Of a stretch of 64,000 bases of DNA, positions 51,653 through 60,575 are shown in pieces (the first letter of the stretch is position 1; every line of letters begins with the position of its first letter). Under the pieces are notes generated by a model. The model ran no database searches. It saw nothing but the letters and a program-made list of their open reading frames with translations, and had not been told where the DNA came from. Made by a program: the position numbers and the translations under genes. The stretch is from Phycisphaeraceae bacterium (GTDB lineage: Bacteria > Planctomycetota > Phycisphaerae > Phycisphaerales > Phycisphaeraceae). The stretch is from assembly GCA_029260655.1 (NCBI GenBank), contig JAJDCU010000047.1, positions 1 to 64,000 of the forward strand, given 5' to 3'.

Positions 51653-53153
51653 GGGTCTTATCCCTGTCTTGATTGGGCTGGGTTGCCGGCTGGGTTAGCG
51701 CGGGCTGAGTCGATGGGTGGTCGTCAGGCATGGGCGTGCGGGTGACGCTTGCCGGGTCGTGTCCGATCACGCGGTCAAGCTCGGCCAGGTCCTGGTGCAG
51801 TTGGGCGACGCTCCTGTGGTACGCCAACTCGAAATCCAATTGTTTACGCCAGTTGTCGACCACGGTGAGGAACTCGACCCGCCCGGCGCGGTAGCCCGAC
51901 TCTGCGGCCGCCACCGCCTGCTTCGCTTGGGGGATGATCACGTCTCGGAACATCACCGCCAGTTTCTGTTGGGTCTGGACACGGGTCAGCGCATCTTGAA
52001 CGAGAAACGCCACGCGGTTGTGCCGGGCGGTCAGCTCGGCGATGTTTTCGAACAAACCGCGCAGGGCCTGGCGCTCCGCGGCGTCGAGTTTTGCATGCCA
52101 CAGCGGGAGGTTGATGCCGAAACCAAGCCACCACTGGTCCTGGCCGGTCGCGGACATGGCGTGCCCGTCGGCGCTGACCGCGTTGTAGTTGACGCTGACC
52201 GTCAGGTCCGGGCTGCGCTGGAGGCGGGCGAGCTTGAGTTTTTCACGGGACGCCTGGATGCGTTGGTGGATCGCGGCGAGTTGGGGGTTGTTGGCCGCCG
52301 CCTGGGCAAGCAGCGAGTCCAGATGTTCGGGTGCCGGCGGCAGGTCGGCGCGCGGGGGGGCGGGCAGCGCCGCGTCGACCCGGCGATCGAGCAGGCTGTT
52401 GAGCATCCCCGCAGAGGAGGTTCGTTGCTGCTCAAGCAGCAGTTGCTTGTTTTCCAGGTCGCTTAGCTCGACCGAGGCGCGCAGCACGTCCTGCTGCGCC
52501 GCGGTCCCGGCCTTGTAACGGGCTTCGGCCGAGGCGTGGAATTGACGCATCAGGTCGCGGTCACGCTGGACGACCTCGATCCCGCGCGTGGCGTCGTAGT
52601 AGCTCCAATACGCCCGGCGGGTGTCGGCCGCCACGCCCAGCCTGACCTGCTCCAGCTCCCGCACCGCGACCTCGGCCTCCTGCTGGGCGACCCGGCCACG
52701 CGCCGCGAGTTTGCCCGGGGCGGGCAACGTCTGGCTGATACCGGTCATCACCTCGACCTGACCTTCGGCGGTCTCCGCCATCTGGCCGATCGGAGCAACC
52801 GTGAACTCCGGGTCGTCCAGGCTCGTTACCTGCGGGACCTGCGCCCGAAGACGCGCGACTTTCTGACGGGCCGCCTCGATCGCCGGGCTACGCTCAAGCG
52901 CCAGGCGGACGTAGTCCTGTGGCCCGGCGTCAGGCGGCAGGTCGCCTGCTTGTTCCCCGGATGCCGATCTGTCCGATGACGATGCGGTGAGTGTGTCTCG
53001 GCTGTGGACCGCGCCGCTTCCGGTCAAGCGCCACGTCTGCGGATCGCGCTCGATCCAGTCCGAGTATTGATCGTCATCAAACGGCGACGCACACCCCGCC
53101 AACACGACCGCCGTGGTTGCCGAATACATGATTATGTTTATCTGATGTCGCAT
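51642..53153 (-). CDS. cusC: TolC/CusC-type outer-membrane efflux lipoprotein
   Basis: A 503-residue outer-membrane channel. The signal peptide ends in a lipobox (VVLAGCAS, lipidated Cys21). Two OEP repeats are visible in the long helical regions (about 95-290 and 300-490), with the typical alternating coiled-coil and strand pattern. The ATG at 53153 is preferred to a longer frame because it starts the signal peptide and AAAGGAAA lies upstream. Together with CusA and CusB it forms a complete tripartite metal efflux system. Confidence 0.87.
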   Translation of the reverse strand: MRHQINIIMYSATTAVVLAGCASPFDDDQYSDWIERDPQTWRLTGSGAVHSRDTLTASSSDRSASGEQAGDLPPDAGPQDYVRLALERSPAIEAARQKVARLRAQVPQVTSLDDPEFTVAPIGQMAETAEGQVEVMTGISQTLPAPGKLAARGRVAQQEAEVAVRELEQVRLGVAADTRRAYWSYYDATRGIEVVQRDRDLMRQFHASAEARYKAGTAAQQDVLRASVELSDLENKQLLLEQQRTSSAGMLNSLLDRRVDAALPAPPRADLPPAPEHLDSLLAQAAANNPQLAAIHQRIQASREKLKLARLQRSPDLTVSVNYNAVSADGHAMSATGQDQWWLGFGINLPLWHAKLDAAERQALRGLFENIAELTARHNRVAFLVQDALTRVQTQQKLAVMFRDVIIPQAKQAVAAAESGYRAGRVEFLTVVDNWRKQLDFELAYHRSVAQLHQDLAELDRVIGHDPASVTRTPMPDDHPSTQPALTQPATQPNQDRDKTHDK

Positions 53154-53170
53154 GACATTTCCTTTGGCAC

Positions 53171-53794
53171 TTACCATGCCAGGTGATCGATTCCGTAGAT
53201 CAGTGCGCCGCCGAAGAACCCCGCTGCCGCGACAAGCGAGGCCCCGATACCCAGGGACATCAGGTACCACCGGCGCAGCCCCCGTCCACCCTCGCGGTAG
53301 CTTGCCAGACACAGCCAGGCTACCGCGATCGACCAGACTGCTGTGCCAGTCCCGACCCATCGGTGCGTGGTGGTGACCCAGTCGTCATCCACCCAGTGCA
53401 GCCCGCCGTTGAGCCAGCCCAGCCCGGCGGCCACCACCGCGCTGATAGCTGCCAGCACGACGCAGAACCGACCGGCGCGTGATCCGATCACCTCGGCGAG
53501 CAGCCCGGCGATCAGCAGAGCGATTGGGAAGTGAACCACCGTCGGGTGCAAGCCGCCAAGCCAGCCAAGCAGTCGGTCAGTTGAGAATCCCCCGGCCGCG
53601 TCGGTGTTTTCGTCACCGTGGCCGTGGTCGTGCTGGTGGTCGTGTGTGATGTCCGTGGCCGCCGGCGCTGGCGCAGGGTGCCCGTCCTGGCTGGCGTATA
53701 CCCCGCTTGAAGTAAGCAGGGCCACGGCAACGGCCAAAGCCGTGAACCACGCCGGTCGCAGGGAGGTCTTCAGTAACGTGCGGTTGCTTGGCAT
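53171..53794 (-). CDS. DUF2231 membrane protein with His-rich segment
   Basis: A 207-residue membrane protein. A signal-like first helix (about 14-34) is followed by a histidine-rich stretch (THDHQHDHGHGDEN, about 47-60), suited to binding Cu, Zn or Ni. A DUF2231-type four-helix membrane region follows, starting LHPTVVHFPIALL with two conserved histidines. The ATG at 53794 has GGAG seven bases upstream. It is the first gene of the Cus operon (17 bases before cusC), so a periplasmic metal-sensing or buffering role is likely by context. Confidence 0.78.
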   Translation of the reverse strand: MPSNRTLLKTSLRPAWFTALAVAVALLTSSGVYASQDGHPAPAPAATDITHDHQHDHGHGDENTDAAGGFSTDRLLGWLGGLHPTVVHFPIALLIAGLLAEVIGSRAGRFCVVLAAISAVVAAGLGWLNGGLHWVDDDWVTTTHRWVGTGTAVWSIAVAWLCLASYREGGRGLRRWYLMSLGIGASLVAAAGFFGGALIYGIDHLAW

Positions 53795-53829
53795 CACGGT
53801 GCTCCGGTCGGTGCGGGTGTATGTGTCAG

Positions 53830-53859
53830 TTATGTCCGCATGCGTGTGGGTTGGGTCAA
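53830..53859 (-). promoter_or_regulatory. possible promoter of the Cus operon
   Basis: On the minus strand TTGACC (53859-53854) and ACATAA (53835-53830) are 18 bases apart, about 35 bases before the DUF2231 gene. The palindrome ACATATGT overlaps the -35 and could be an operator. By eye only. Confidence 0.3.
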
Positions 53860-53956
53860 CATATGTCTGTTAAGCATCCCACCGCACAGCGCATCACGCA
53901 ACGCGCCTAGGGCGCAGCGAAAGCCTGAGTGCGGGATAGAGATTCGGTGGGGGGGG

Positions 53957-54418
53957 TCAGGTGGTGGACAGGCAAGTCAGTGCGCGCAGGGTGTCCCCGG
54001 TGAATGTCGATAGCGGCTTCTGGCAAGGGGCTAACGCGGCGGGCGACAGGGCAAACATCGGCAGGCTGACCGAGGTCGGCGGTGTCAGACCCGGCACGTG
54101 GTTGTCCACAACCGTGTTGGGCAGTTCCAGGCGGTCGCCGCAGGTGGCGGTCAGCAGGTCCCCTGCGCAGTGCGGGCAGGCGTCCCGGTCATGGCCGCTG
54201 CGGTCGGTCGGGCAGTGGCTCGCAGGCGTTTGTTCGGTGGGGGTCTTGGCGATGCAGCAACTGTGCCCATCGGACTCGCCCATGGTCATCGACATCGCTG
54301 GGCTGGTTTCCTGTAGCGCGTCCGACTGACTGGTCCCGCATGGGCAGACCCCTAGCGGCAACGCACCCAAGGCGGCAACAAGCACGATCCGAAATGTCCA
54401 AGTCAGCTTCGTGAACAT
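53957..54418 (-). CDS. Cys/His-rich secreted protein of unknown function
   Basis: A 153-residue protein with an N-terminal signal peptide or anchor (about 7-25) and many potential metal ligands. CPCG follows the signal, then HSCCIAK, HCPTDRSGHDRDACPHCAGD and a Met-rich MSMTMGES. The C-terminal half is plain. I do not recognise the family; a CPHC motif is also found in thiol-redox and metal-binding proteins. Its position upstream of the Cus operon on the same strand suggests a periplasmic copper-binding role, an inference. Confidence 0.65.
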   Translation of the reverse strand: MFTKLTWTFRIVLVAALGALPLGVCPCGTSQSDALQETSPAMSMTMGESDGHSCCIAKTPTEQTPASHCPTDRSGHDRDACPHCAGDLLTATCGDRLELPNTVVDNHVPGLTPPTSVSLPMFALSPAALAPCQKPLSTFTGDTLRALTCLSTT

Positions 54419-54667
54419 AGGCTATCCATCATAACGACCAATCACGCCGGCGGGTTCAGATTTTTCTTATTCAGCACAGGAAACAGACCCATTATCAGCC
54501 CGTTGGTCCTCACTAGCCCGGCCCTGCACGACCTGACCTTAGGCGTCCGATAGAACCCGCTCGCATTCAGAACCCGCCTTGCCACCGGCTTTAAACATGG
54601 ACCCGCGACCCTCCGCCTCCGCCCTGTTTTTTTCAGGCTCCCATGTAACACAGCACCCCGGCCTAGC

Positions 54668-56554
54668 TCAGGCCGTGACGTCTGTCGAACGCTCCATCAG
54701 GGCGACGGCCGCCGGAAGCAGGAGCATGTCTCCGGCCAGCGCCGCGGTGACGGCCAGCGCCATCAGCACCCCGAACTCGGCGGTTGGGCCGAACGGCGAC
54801 AGCATGAACATCGCCATGCACGCCGCCGTGATAAGCGAGCTACCCACACACGGACGCCAGCACACCAGAAGCACTCGGCGTATACCCCGACCTCGCCGCA
54901 TTTCGGCGGCGAGGTGCAGCGTGTCGTCGACCGCCGCGCCGACCGCGATCGCGCCGATCATCAGTGACGGCAGGCTCAGGGGTATGCCCAGCAGGCCGAC
55001 GATGACGATCAGCACCGCGACGGGGAACAGGTTGACCCAGGCGGCGATCAGCGCGAGCCTCAGGCTCCGACCGGCGACGAACCAGACGGCGACAGCGGCT
55101 ATCAGGACCATCGCGGGGAACGCCGTCAGCGCGACCCGGACCACGCCGACCGATACGCCGTGCAGTTGCGCCGCGATGCCGGACCACGTCAACTCGACAC
55201 CCTCCCGGGCCGCCCAGTCCTGCCAGTGCGTCTGCGCCTGAATGAGCGATCCCAGGGCGTCGGCGTCTGCGAACCCCAGATACAACGCGCCCTGACTTGG
55301 GTCCAGCAAGCTCACATCGACGACCAGGCGCACGCCCGGCGTTACGGTCAGCAATTCGGTGGCGTCCGTGTTGCCGTGTACAGCGACCTCAAACGGCAGC
55401 ATCCCGATGAGCCGCTTATCAAGTTGTACGTGGTCGCGGGTGACCCGTGAGGCGTTGGGGAAGTACGCGATGGGGTCGCTGTGTAATTGTAGCAGGGGCA
55501 GGCACAGGACCGCGGCGGCGGTCAGCATGGCCGCGGCGGTGATGACGGTTCTCGGTCGGCCGATCGCACAGGTGGCGGCCAAGTGCTTAGCCCGGCGAAG
55601 CCGGCTCCGGCGGTGTCCCGTGGTCACCCGGCATCGCGCATTTTGCGGTGGTCTGACCAGCAGCATCACCGACGCCCAGGTCATGACCACGCCCAGGGCG
55701 CCCCAGACCGCGAACGACCGGATCGGGGGGAACGGGCTAAACGCGAACCCGATGATCCCGGCGGCGGTGGTCAACGCGCACAGCGCCAGCGTCCCACCGA
55801 TGCCCCGGCGCTGCGCCCGGTGGGCGGCGAACGAGAACCCAAGGGCCATCATCAAAGGCCAGACCATCGACAGCACCATGTCCATCGGCACGCCCAGCCA
55901 GGAGATGACGCCGACCAGCGCGATTTGGCTCCCGACGATCGCCGCCGTCGCCGACGCGACGACACGGGCGCTGCCGATGACCCACCACAGCAGCAGCGCA
56001 CCGGCCAGGATGATGGCCGACGCGATCAGCGGGAGCCTGCGCTGGCTCCAGTCATTGAGCGCCCCGGTGAACACAGCCGGACCTCCCAGGGCCAATCGGT
56101 CGGCGTCGTCGCCCAACTCGCTGCGCAGCAGACCCTGGACCGCGCCAAGAAAATCGCGGTCTCCCACGCCGGCGCGGGCGAAGCAGAACAGGCCGGTGTA
56201 GGTCGGGTCGTCAAACAAGATCCCGCCGCGTGGTGGTGCATGTGCTGCAAGCGCGAACCGGCCCGTGGAATTAGGCGAGACACAGGCGGCGACTTCCGCG
56301 AGCGATTCCAGCTTCTTCGCCAGCAGATCCGGGTCGAGGAGTTGCTTCTCACCGCCTATGACGACGAAGGTCGCGATCGCGTCGTGTCCTGCTAACTCGG
56401 GCATCCAACCGCGCAGTGAATTCTCGATCCTGTACCGGCTTAGCCCCGCCGCCGCGATGCAGATGACCGCCAGCCAGACCGCCCAGATGGCAAGCCGTCG
56501 GCTTCCCGGGTGGTCCGTGACGGTGAGACCAGATGTGTCTTTAGCTTTACTCAA
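54668..56554 (-). CDS. small RND/MMPL-family exporter
   Basis: A 628-residue membrane protein with about 12 helices in two halves (first helix 22-42, then five near 174-320; seventh near 340, then five near 465-620), each with a periplasmic loop of 100-130 residues. GAIAVGAAVDDTLHLAAEM is the typical MMPL/RND helix-4 signature with acidic pair. It is shorter than HpnN or mycobacterial MmpL exporters. Such proteins usually move lipids or hydrophobic products across the envelope. The start is TTG (56554), overlapping the glycosyltransferase stop by eight bases, last gene of a seven-gene operon. Confidence 0.8.
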   Translation of the reverse strand: MSKAKDTSGLTVTDHPGSRRLAIWAVWLAVICIAAAGLSRYRIENSLRGWMPELAGHDAIATFVVIGGEKQLLDPDLLAKKLESLAEVAACVSPNSTGRFALAAHAPPRGGILFDDPTYTGLFCFARAGVGDRDFLGAVQGLLRSELGDDADRLALGGPAVFTGALNDWSQRRLPLIASAIILAGALLLWWVIGSARVVASATAAIVGSQIALVGVISWLGVPMDMVLSMVWPLMMALGFSFAAHRAQRRGIGGTLALCALTTAAGIIGFAFSPFPPIRSFAVWGALGVVMTWASVMLLVRPPQNARCRVTTGHRRSRLRRAKHLAATCAIGRPRTVITAAAMLTAAAVLCLPLLQLHSDPIAYFPNASRVTRDHVQLDKRLIGMLPFEVAVHGNTDATELLTVTPGVRLVVDVSLLDPSQGALYLGFADADALGSLIQAQTHWQDWAAREGVELTWSGIAAQLHGVSVGVVRVALTAFPAMVLIAAVAVWFVAGRSLRLALIAAWVNLFPVAVLIVIVGLLGIPLSLPSLMIGAIAVGAAVDDTLHLAAEMRRGRGIRRVLLVCWRPCVGSSLITAACMAMFMLSPFGPTAEFGVLMALAVTAALAGDMLLLPAAVALMERSTDVTA

Positions 56555-57770
56555 CGATCATCGCCCGACGGTTGAGTTTGTAGTACGTGCTGCGCCAGCC
56601 GACGATCCGTCTGATCGACAGCCACCAGATCGCACGGGCCAGTAGCGCCATCACAACCAGGACCGACACGGGGTACGCCAGCAGGTACCGCCGGTCGCAG
56701 TAGCCCAGCTTCCAGAACCGCCAACTCACCGCGTATATCAACACCAGGTGTGCGGCGCATGTCCCGGCCGCCGCCCATAGCAGCGGGTCGGTCGTCTGTT
56801 TCGTGGCCAGTTGGTAGCCGAGGTACGGCCCGGCGACGAAGGGGAGCAGCGACCCGGCCACCAGCCACGCGATGCTCAACGCCAGCTTGGTCCGGCTGCG
56901 TAAGGCGCCGACGAAGATCCGGGTCCATCCGTCACAGATGCCTGAGAAGCTCTTGTACATCCGTACGCCGACCAGGTCGCGCCCCCCGGCGGTCCAGGAC
57001 CGCACGCCCTTGCGCGCGGCGAGTTCGGCCAGGGGCACGTCCTCGATCAGCGCACGCCGCACCGCGCGGTGCCCGCCGATCCTTTCGTAGGCGTCCCGGC
57101 GGATCAGGATGAACTGCCCGTTGGCGAACGCCGAACCCGCCCGGCGCCCCGGCGCGTTGGATCGGCCGAACCACAGCGCCATCACCGTGCCGCAAAGGGG
57201 GATCAGCATGTGCTCCCAGAAGCTCTCAGCCAGGTGACCCGGCCACAGCGACAACATCGCCACGTCTCGACGCTGCGCCTCGTCCAGCGCCGAGCGGACG
57301 GCCCCGGGGTACAGCGTGCAGTCGGCGTCGACGAACAGCAGCCAGTCGTCCGTGACTTCGCGCGTCGCGGTCCATAGCGCATGTGACTTGCCCAGCCAAC
57401 CCGTGGGCAGGCGGTCGATCCGCAGGACGCGCAGACGCTTGTCATTGGCGGCGCAGGCATCGGCTACGGAGGCGGTCGCGTCTTCGCTGCGGTCATCGAC
57501 GACCACGACGCGCAGCCGTGGGTAGTCCTGCGCCAACGCGCCCGACAGCGAAGCGCCCAGCGATTCCGCCTCGTTGCGCGCCGGGATCACGATACAGACG
57601 CTGGGCAGTTCGCCGGCATCAACCCCGCCTGGTGTGTCGGTCCCGATGTGCTCGCGCGGCTTGAGCATGATCCCTTGGCGCAGCGCCACGCCCTGGGCGT
57701 ACAGCAGCACAGCCCAGACGTTGCAAACCACGCCCCACCCGGCCAGCAGTGTTAGGGATGTCCAGTCCAT
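56547..57770 (-). CDS. membrane glycosyltransferase family 2 (HpnB/CruC-like)
   Basis: A 407-residue enzyme. A first membrane helix (about 5-27), a GT-A domain (about 55-290) with VCIVIPARNEAESL and FVDADCTLYP (DxD), and three to four C-terminal membrane helices (about 300-390). The layout and the GWLGKSHA motif resemble hopene-associated HpnB and carotenoid glycosyltransferases, from memory. It would transfer sugar to a lipid in the membrane. It overlaps both neighbours (19 bases before, 8 after). No hopanoid or carotenoid genes are visible, so the acceptor is open. Confidence 0.83.
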   Translation of the reverse strand: MDWTSLTLLAGWGVVCNVWAVLLYAQGVALRQGIMLKPREHIGTDTPGGVDAGELPSVCIVIPARNEAESLGASLSGALAQDYPRLRVVVVDDRSEDATASVADACAANDKRLRVLRIDRLPTGWLGKSHALWTATREVTDDWLLFVDADCTLYPGAVRSALDEAQRRDVAMLSLWPGHLAESFWEHMLIPLCGTVMALWFGRSNAPGRRAGSAFANGQFILIRRDAYERIGGHRAVRRALIEDVPLAELAARKGVRSWTAGGRDLVGVRMYKSFSGICDGWTRIFVGALRSRTKLALSIAWLVAGSLLPFVAGPYLGYQLATKQTTDPLLWAAAGTCAAHLVLIYAVSWRFWKLGYCDRRYLLAYPVSVLVVMALLARAIWWLSIRRIVGWRSTYYKLNRRAMIVE

Positions 57771-59362
57771 GTCGCGACACTTTGTGGGTTAGAGGTATCG
57801 GGCAGCCGCAAGACGAGCTGTAAAAGCTCGGGGTCGTCGAAGTCGTAGTGGTCCCAGTGGATCATCTGTGTGCCGCGCTGCCTTGGCTGGCCTGAGCTGA
57901 GAAGGCCGGCGGGTGTAAAGAACACGCCCTCGGGCCGCTGCGCGCCCTTGACCAGGCCGTTGTCATAGAACATGCTCACGACCCTGCCGTCGGGGGTTGT
58001 CAGCCGCTCCAGCTCGTCGTAGGGCCTAAGCGTGTAGTGGTTGTCATCGATGACTTCCGCTTCGTGCCCGGCCTCGTCCATGGCGATATTGATGATCCCG
58101 TGCCAGCCTGCGCGGGCGCGGACGACGGGGCGTTCGCCTCGGCCTTGCACCTGGACAACCTTCGGAACGATCGTGTCGAACTTCCACGGGACTTTCCGCT
58201 CGATGACGAAGCGCTTGCCCTTCTCGGGCTTGCCAAACGCCTGCGCCGCGGCCGCTTCCAGCCTGGCCGAGGGGTACAGCCGGTGGTAGCAGCCACAGTT
58301 GTAAAGCGTCTCGAAAGCGATCGGCTCATTCTGTTCGTCCAGAGTCAGGCGCAGGGTCAGGCCCTCGGTGTGCCCGGCCTCGGGGTCGTTGGGCTTAAGC
58401 TCGGGGTGCCTGGGGTACCAGTAGGTGTAGGTCAGTTGGGTGCGCGGCCTGCCGGCTATCCGGATGTGGCGGGTGTAGGCGTATACCGTCGGGTCGGATG
58501 GGTCGATCCCGATCGCGTTTTCGTCGCGCGCGACAACCCGGCCGATGCGATCGACCGAACGGTCGTAAGCGACTTCATCGGGCCGCTCCTGCACAATCAC
58601 CGGGGCGAAAGTTTCAAGCAGATCCCAAGCATGCTCAGACACCCCTTCCGGTGTTGAGAGCGTAGGGTTCGGCAGGTAGCGCACCGCCGTGTCGAAGGGG
58701 GCGTCCAGGTCGCCGCGATACTCGTGGGACTGGATATCCAGGATCGCGAGCGTCGAAGGGATCGTGAACAGCGCCCAGGACAACGACCGTGTCAGCCGGC
58801 CCTGGATCTTGACCGGCTTCTCGATTGCCTTGGCCACAGGCTCGAGCACCTCGCGGACCTCGTCGGCGGTCTTAGCCGACTCGACCCCGCTGCGAAGAAA
58901 CAAGTACCGCTCTTCGGTGTCGGTGACGAACAGGTCTTTGAGTCTCTGGCGGACCGGATCGTCCACCTCGACCGGCGGGTCCAGGTAGGCGGTTGACAAT
59001 TCATCCCACCCGCCGGGATCGAGCCTGTCCAGTTCGTTCATCGTGCTCTTTATCGCCAAGGCGTGCGCCTCGTCGAGGAAGGCCAATGCTTCGGATCGGG
59101 CACAGGCAAGGTCGTCACTTGTCAGCGCGTCGTCCAGGTGCTGGCGTATGGCGGCGTCGACCCTCAGGCAGGGCCAATCGTCGATGCGCTGGGCCCTTGC
59201 ATCCCGGTATTTGTGTCTCAACGTGACGTCGTTGACGCCGTCGATAAACCTTTCCGGGCGCTGAGCGGCGCAGCCTGAAATAACGCCGGCCAGAGCCACC
59301 GCCAGGAAGCCGACCCACACCGCGCGGTAGACGGTGTCAGGCTGTTGCTGTTTGTACTGCAT
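57752..59362 (-). CDS. lipoprotein of unknown function
   Basis: A 536-residue protein with a lipobox at VISGCAAQ (Cys31), so probably outer-membrane anchored and periplasmic. A helical N-terminal part (about 40-210) precedes a beta-rich C-terminal part with motifs TYTYWYPRHPELKPND, ETLYNCGCYHRLYPS and QMIHWDHYDFDD. I do not recognise the family. The ATG at 59362 is preferred over a TTG one codon upstream. It overlaps the aminotransferase gene by 26 bases and the glycosyltransferase by 19. An acceptor or chaperone for the exporter's product is possible. Confidence 0.7.
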   Translation of the reverse strand: MQYKQQQPDTVYRAVWVGFLAVALAGVISGCAAQRPERFIDGVNDVTLRHKYRDARAQRIDDWPCLRVDAAIRQHLDDALTSDDLACARSEALAFLDEAHALAIKSTMNELDRLDPGGWDELSTAYLDPPVEVDDPVRQRLKDLFVTDTEERYLFLRSGVESAKTADEVREVLEPVAKAIEKPVKIQGRLTRSLSWALFTIPSTLAILDIQSHEYRGDLDAPFDTAVRYLPNPTLSTPEGVSEHAWDLLETFAPVIVQERPDEVAYDRSVDRIGRVVARDENAIGIDPSDPTVYAYTRHIRIAGRPRTQLTYTYWYPRHPELKPNDPEAGHTEGLTLRLTLDEQNEPIAFETLYNCGCYHRLYPSARLEAAAAQAFGKPEKGKRFVIERKVPWKFDTIVPKVVQVQGRGERPVVRARAGWHGIINIAMDEAGHEAEVIDDNHYTLRPYDELERLTTPDGRVVSMFYDNGLVKGAQRPEGVFFTPAGLLSSGQPRQRGTQMIHWDHYDFDDPELLQLVLRLPDTSNPQSVATWTGHP

Positions 59363-60575
59363 CAATTAACACTCCAATCTCCAGCCTCCCGATGGTCAAA
59401 GGCGGCATGAACGCAAGGACGTTGCGGTCCGGCCCGGACTTCCCCGCCAGGACGCGCAGGTCCTTGAGATACTCCAGGATCAGGTCACAGCGCTCGGCGT
59501 CGGGGACGCCTTCCGTGTCGATCACGGGCATCCCAATCATCAGCCCCATGCCACGCGGCGGCCCGAGGTGAGGGCGCTTTGCCGACAGTTTGGTCAGGCC
59601 CTCAAGCAGATATTCTCCGGACGCTTGGGCGCGCTCGCCCAGTTGGTGTTGTCTGTGGTACTCGATCACCGCCAGCGCAGCGACTGCGTTGACCGGGTTG
59701 CCGCCGTGGGTCGACGCGCCGGGGCGGGTGTAGCTTTCAGCGATTTTTTCCGTGGTGATGAAGGCAGCGATCGGGAAGCCGTTGCCCATCGCCTTGCTGA
59801 CCGTCATGACGTCGGGGACCACGCCGAAATGCTCACAGGCGAACCACCGGCCTGTGCGGTTGAACCCGGTCTGCACCTCATCGATCACCAGCAGCACCTT
59901 GTGGTCATCGCAGAGCCTGCGTACCGCCTGCCAGTACCCGTCCGGGGCGACGTTGACCCCGCCGTTACTTTGGATAGGCTCGGCGATGAAAGCCGCGGTC
60001 TGGTCGCCGTGCTTGGCAAACTCGTCCGCCAGCGCGTCGGCGTCGCCGAACGGGACATGGCTCACATCTTCGGGAGGGAACGGATCGGTGCGCCACATCG
60101 GCAGGCCGGTGGCGTTCATCGCCCAGCGTGTCCGCCCGTGCAGGCTGTTGGTGGTTGCGATCACACGGGGTTTGCCGGTGTGCAGCATACTCGTTAGCAG
60201 TGCGCCCTCGACGGTTTCGCTGCCGCTTGCGCAGAAGAAGCTGCGCTTTAACTCGCCGGGCGCGATCTGCGCCAGCGCTTCGGCCAGCCGGAGGATCGGT
60301 TCGGTCAGGTAGATCGTCGTCGTGTGCTGAAGGGTCTGGATCTGCCCGATCGCCGGGTTGATGATGTCCGGGTTGCAGTGTCCGGCGTTCATCACCGCCA
60401 CGCCGCTTAGGCAGTCCAGGTAGCGTCTGCCCAGGTCGTCGAACAGATAACAGCCCTCGCCGCGAATAATCACGGGCGGGTCCTTGTAGAAGTGATAGAC
60501 GCAGGGCAACAGGTACTCGCCCTTGAGCGAGAGTAGCTCCTGTGCTCGGCCGACTTTGGTGGCGGTGTTATCCAT
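59337..60575 (-). CDS. class III aminotransferase (acetylornithine/omega-aminotransferase family)
   Basis: A 412-residue PLP enzyme. The cofactor Lys lies in TVSKAMGNGFP, the PLP-binding Asp in LLVIDEVQTGFNRTG, and the phosphate loop in CASGSETVEGA. It moves an amino group between an amine donor and a 2-oxo acid or aldehyde; the exact substrate cannot be read from sequence. GAGGTGATC precedes the ATG. It overlaps the MqnD-family gene by eight bases. HpnO of hopanoid synthesis is of this class, but the neighbourhood does not otherwise fit that pathway. Confidence 0.88.
   Translation of the reverse strand: MDNTATKVGRAQELLSLKGEYLLPCVYHFYKDPPVIIRGEGCYLFDDLGRRYLDCLSGVAVMNAGHCNPDIINPAIGQIQTLQHTTTIYLTEPILRLAEALAQIAPGELKRSFFCASGSETVEGALLTSMLHTGKPRVIATTNSLHGRTRWAMNATGLPMWRTDPFPPEDVSHVPFGDADALADEFAKHGDQTAAFIAEPIQSNGGVNVAPDGYWQAVRRLCDDHKVLLVIDEVQTGFNRTGRWFACEHFGVVPDVMTVSKAMGNGFPIAAFITTEKIAESYTRPGASTHGGNPVNAVAALAVIEYHRQHQLGERAQASGEYLLEGLTKLSAKRPHLGPPRGMGLMIGMPVIDTEGVPDAERCDLILEYLKDLRVLAGKSGPDRNVLAFMPPLTIGRLEIGVLIDAVQTATA

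Noticed and set aside
56547-60575. Assignment of the glycosyltransferase, exporter and aminotransferase to hopanoid synthesis (HpnB, HpnN, HpnO)
   Set aside because: Only family-level resemblance; no squalene, hopene cyclase, HpnH or HpnG gene is in the window, and the exporter is much shorter than HpnN.
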